Assembly: GCA_947313885.1 (NCBI GenBank)
Contig: CAMZNU010000001.1
Span: 1 to 64,000 of the forward strand
Length of the DNA stretch: 64,000 nucleotides
Source: an uncultured Clostridia bacterium
GTDB lineage: Bacteria; Bacillota; Clostridia; Lachnospirales; CAMZNU01
Reading direction: 5' to 3'
This document shows positions 62,672 to 64,000 of the stretch, piece by piece. How positions within the stretch are numbered: position 1 is the first letter of the stretch; each line of letters begins with the position of its first letter. The translations under genes were made by a program, and so were the position numbers. The notes under the pieces are model-generated. The model was not told where the DNA came from. It saw only the letters and a program-made list of their open reading frames with translations, and did no database searches.

Positions 62672-63030
62672 TTCAATATTTTTTCATTTTACTATACAAC
62701 TCATCCAACTCATTTTTATTTCCCAATAAATCCACTGTGCCAATTACTGTTAATCTCTTCTATTTTTCATACACATCCCCCCTATCATCTTTACCCTATA
62801 TACAAATAGCCAACTGATTGTTTTAACAACCTTATAGCCTAAAATAACCTGTGTGTTTTCATGTTACTCCATACAAACAATATAATCTCTTTCCCTAATT
62901 AATACTTTCGTAAATAATTCTATCTTGTATATCATTTATATTTTGCCCAGTTATTTTTTTTATTCCCGAAATTTTGTATAAAAAAATTCTAAGACTCATT
63001 CTTTCTAATTTAATACTTCTTTATAGATAT
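62672..63030 (-). pseudogene. Decayed second deoxynucleoside kinase
   Basis: Minus-strand fragments match the intact kinase in order. RMSLRIFLYKISGIKKITGQ corresponds to GFHLQLYFLSQRFKQQHLIT. NINDIQDRIIYES corresponds to NNIQDRSIYED. LTVIGTVDLLGNKNELDELYSKMKK corresponds to LVVNIDEVDLLENEKQLDELCNEIKK. They are separated by stops and frameshifts, and the P-loop end is not recognisable. It was probably the tandem dGK/dAK partner. Boundaries are approximate. Confidence 0.7.
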
Positions 63031-63232
63031 GATTGTTACTTATAATTTCTTTATTCACTTCTAATTTATTGCCCTACAAATATATTAATATATTTTTGCC
63101 TAGTTCTATAACTTAAAACAGTTTTTTATTTCCTTATTCTCTTTTTTGTTAATTTAAATAGTTAATGTCATTTTATTAAATATTATTGTACCATTTATTA
63201 ATTTAATAAAACACTTTTTTATATAATTTTAC
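63031..63232. other. AT-rich gene-free region
   Basis: I see no clear gene between the kinase wreck and the rpmF terminator; the missing 5' part of the pseudogene may lie here, beyond recognition. Confidence 0.4.
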
Positions 63233-63273
63233 ATAAAAAAAGTCACCTACTTTCATAGAATGACTTTTTTTAT
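63233..63273 (-). terminator. Terminator of rpmF
   Basis: A perfect 13-bp stem (ATAAAAAAAGTCA and its complement) with a 15-nt loop lies 15 bp beyond the rpmF stop. Confidence 0.85.
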
Positions 63274-63287
63274 ATTGCTAGCTTTTA

Positions 63288-63470
63288 TTAGCTAACTTTT
63301 ATTACTTCTCTTTTGTTATAAGTTCCACATGCTTTACAAGCTCTATGTGTTCTTACCATTTCTCCACACTTTGGACAAGCATTAAGATTTGGCATAGCTA
63401 TTTTCCACGTTTGCGCTCTTCTTTTATCTCTTTTTGATTTAGACATCTTACCTTTTGGACAAATTGACAT
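63288..63470 (-). CDS. rpmF: 50S ribosomal protein L32
   Basis: This 60-residue protein has the L32 core MSKSKRDKRRAQTWK and a zinc ribbon CPKCGEMVRTHRACKACG. The N-terminus, MSICPKGKM, is a few residues longer than the usual MAVPKRK. It starts at ATG 63470 after GGAGGTG, 2 bp behind the YceD-family gene, the standard pairing in bacteria. Confidence 0.95.
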   Translation of the reverse strand: MSICPKGKMSKSKRDKRRAQTWKIAMPNLNACPKCGEMVRTHRACKACGTYNKREVIKVS

Positions 63471-63472
63471 GA

Positions 63473-63976
63473 TTACACCTCCTTGGTATCTTCTAGTAAA
63501 GAAAGTAAACTTTCAAATCTTGGATCAATTGGTTTTTTACAACTACACTTAGTCTTATTTAGGTCTACACCGCAATATTTACAAAGTCCTTTACAATCCT
63601 CTTCACATGTTTCCTTAAATGGTAGATTTAACAGCAATTCCGTCATTAAAAGTTCTTCAATATCTATTTCATCACCTTTAAATTCCCAAACTTCTGTTAC
63701 ACCAGTATCTTCACTATCATTATTCGAAAATTTTTCTGATACGTTAATCTCTGTTTTAAAATCTATTTCCTTTAAACATTTAGCACAAGGTATTGATCCT
63801 TCTACTACAATATCGCCATTTAACAAATATAAACCATCTCTTAACCTTAAATTTCCTAAAAAAGATATTTCAGCTACGTCATTAGTCACATTATAATCTT
63901 TTGAAATTTCAATCTCTTTCTTTATTTCTATTAGCATTTTAGCGTTGTTAGAAAGTGACTTAATATTATATTTCAT
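63473..63976 (-). CDS. yceD: YceD/DUF177-family protein
   Basis: This 167-residue protein of the DUF177 family has CAKCLKEIDFKTEI near residue 65 and the cysteine-rich C-terminus CEEDCKGLCKYCGVDLN near 125-141, which probably binds zinc. The family always accompanies rpmF and has been linked to 23S rRNA accumulation. A GGAGT ribosome site precedes the ATG at 63976. The gene is complete inside the window. Confidence 0.92.
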   Translation of the reverse strand: MKYNIKSLSNNAKMLIEIKKEIEISKDYNVTNDVAEISFLGNLRLRDGLYLLNGDIVVEGSIPCAKCLKEIDFKTEINVSEKFSNNDSEDTGVTEVWEFKGDEIDIEELLMTELLLNLPFKETCEEDCKGLCKYCGVDLNKTKCSCKKPIDPRFESLLSLLEDTKEV

Positions 63977-64000
63977 ATTTCCACTCCTTTTACATTAAAA

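Overview
The window looks like the chromosome of a low-GC, anaerobic, spore-forming member of the Clostridia that ferments amino acids. The evidence is the very AT-rich sequence, strong AGGAGG ribosome sites with frequent TTG starts, dipicolinate synthase genes (dpaA, dpaB) and a YlbJ/SpoVV-type protein for spore formation, ferredoxin-linked 2-oxoacid oxidation, and complete routes for histidine and aspartate breakdown. I cannot name the species. Most genes lie on the minus strand. I saw no rRNA, tRNA, CRISPR array or prophage.

Layout: 1-6400 holds the start of an M16 peptidase and an oligopeptide ABC transporter operon (oppDFBCA). 6400-8600 is gene-poor and holds two remnants of one IS3-family element around a PfkB-type sugar kinase. 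8600-15000 is a histidine operon (hutU-ftcD-hutI-fchA-hutH). 15200-18500 is dpaA-dpaB-asnB behind a sequence matching a sigma-K promoter. 18800-24360 (plus strand) has a branched-chain 2-oxoacid:ferredoxin oxidoreductase, a leucine-type dehydrogenase and an Xaa-Pro aminopeptidase. 24390-30830 is an island: a decayed IS3 element, a type III restriction-modification pair, and another IS3 scrap. 30900-35000 is an aspartate-to-pyruvate operon (aspA-malic enzyme-fumarase alpha/beta). 35200-39030 is the ylm/sepF division cluster led by a HlyD-like gene that appears to start at ATT. 39100-45900 has ylbJ and the yloU-fakA-recG-rsmD-coaD cluster. 46000-51300 has rpmB, plsC, secG and the lower-glycolysis genes tpiA-gpmI-eno. 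51400-55500 has an unrecognised coiled-coil membrane pair, a Xer-type recombinase and a lipoprotein with possible flavin-attachment motifs. 56000-61900 is a six-gene operon (rsmF-ygiQ-yhaM, then two overlapping membrane-anchored halves of a Cas4/RecB-like nuclease and a catalytically dead M50 protease). 62000-64000 has a deoxynucleoside kinase, the wreck of a second one, rpmF and a YceD-family gene.

The metabolism fits together: peptides are imported and trimmed (Opp, M16, PepP); histidine yields glutamate and one-carbon units; aspartate goes through fumarate and malate to pyruvate; branched-chain amino acids are deaminated and oxidised to acyl-CoA with reduced ferredoxin.

The most unusual item is the nuclease at 56607-57435. 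RecB motif I (GxxxH) and the first cluster cysteine are on one small membrane protein. Motifs II, III, QxxxY and the remaining cysteines are on the next, in an overlapping frame and with no CRISPR locus, beside an M50 protein that has lost its whole HExxH site.
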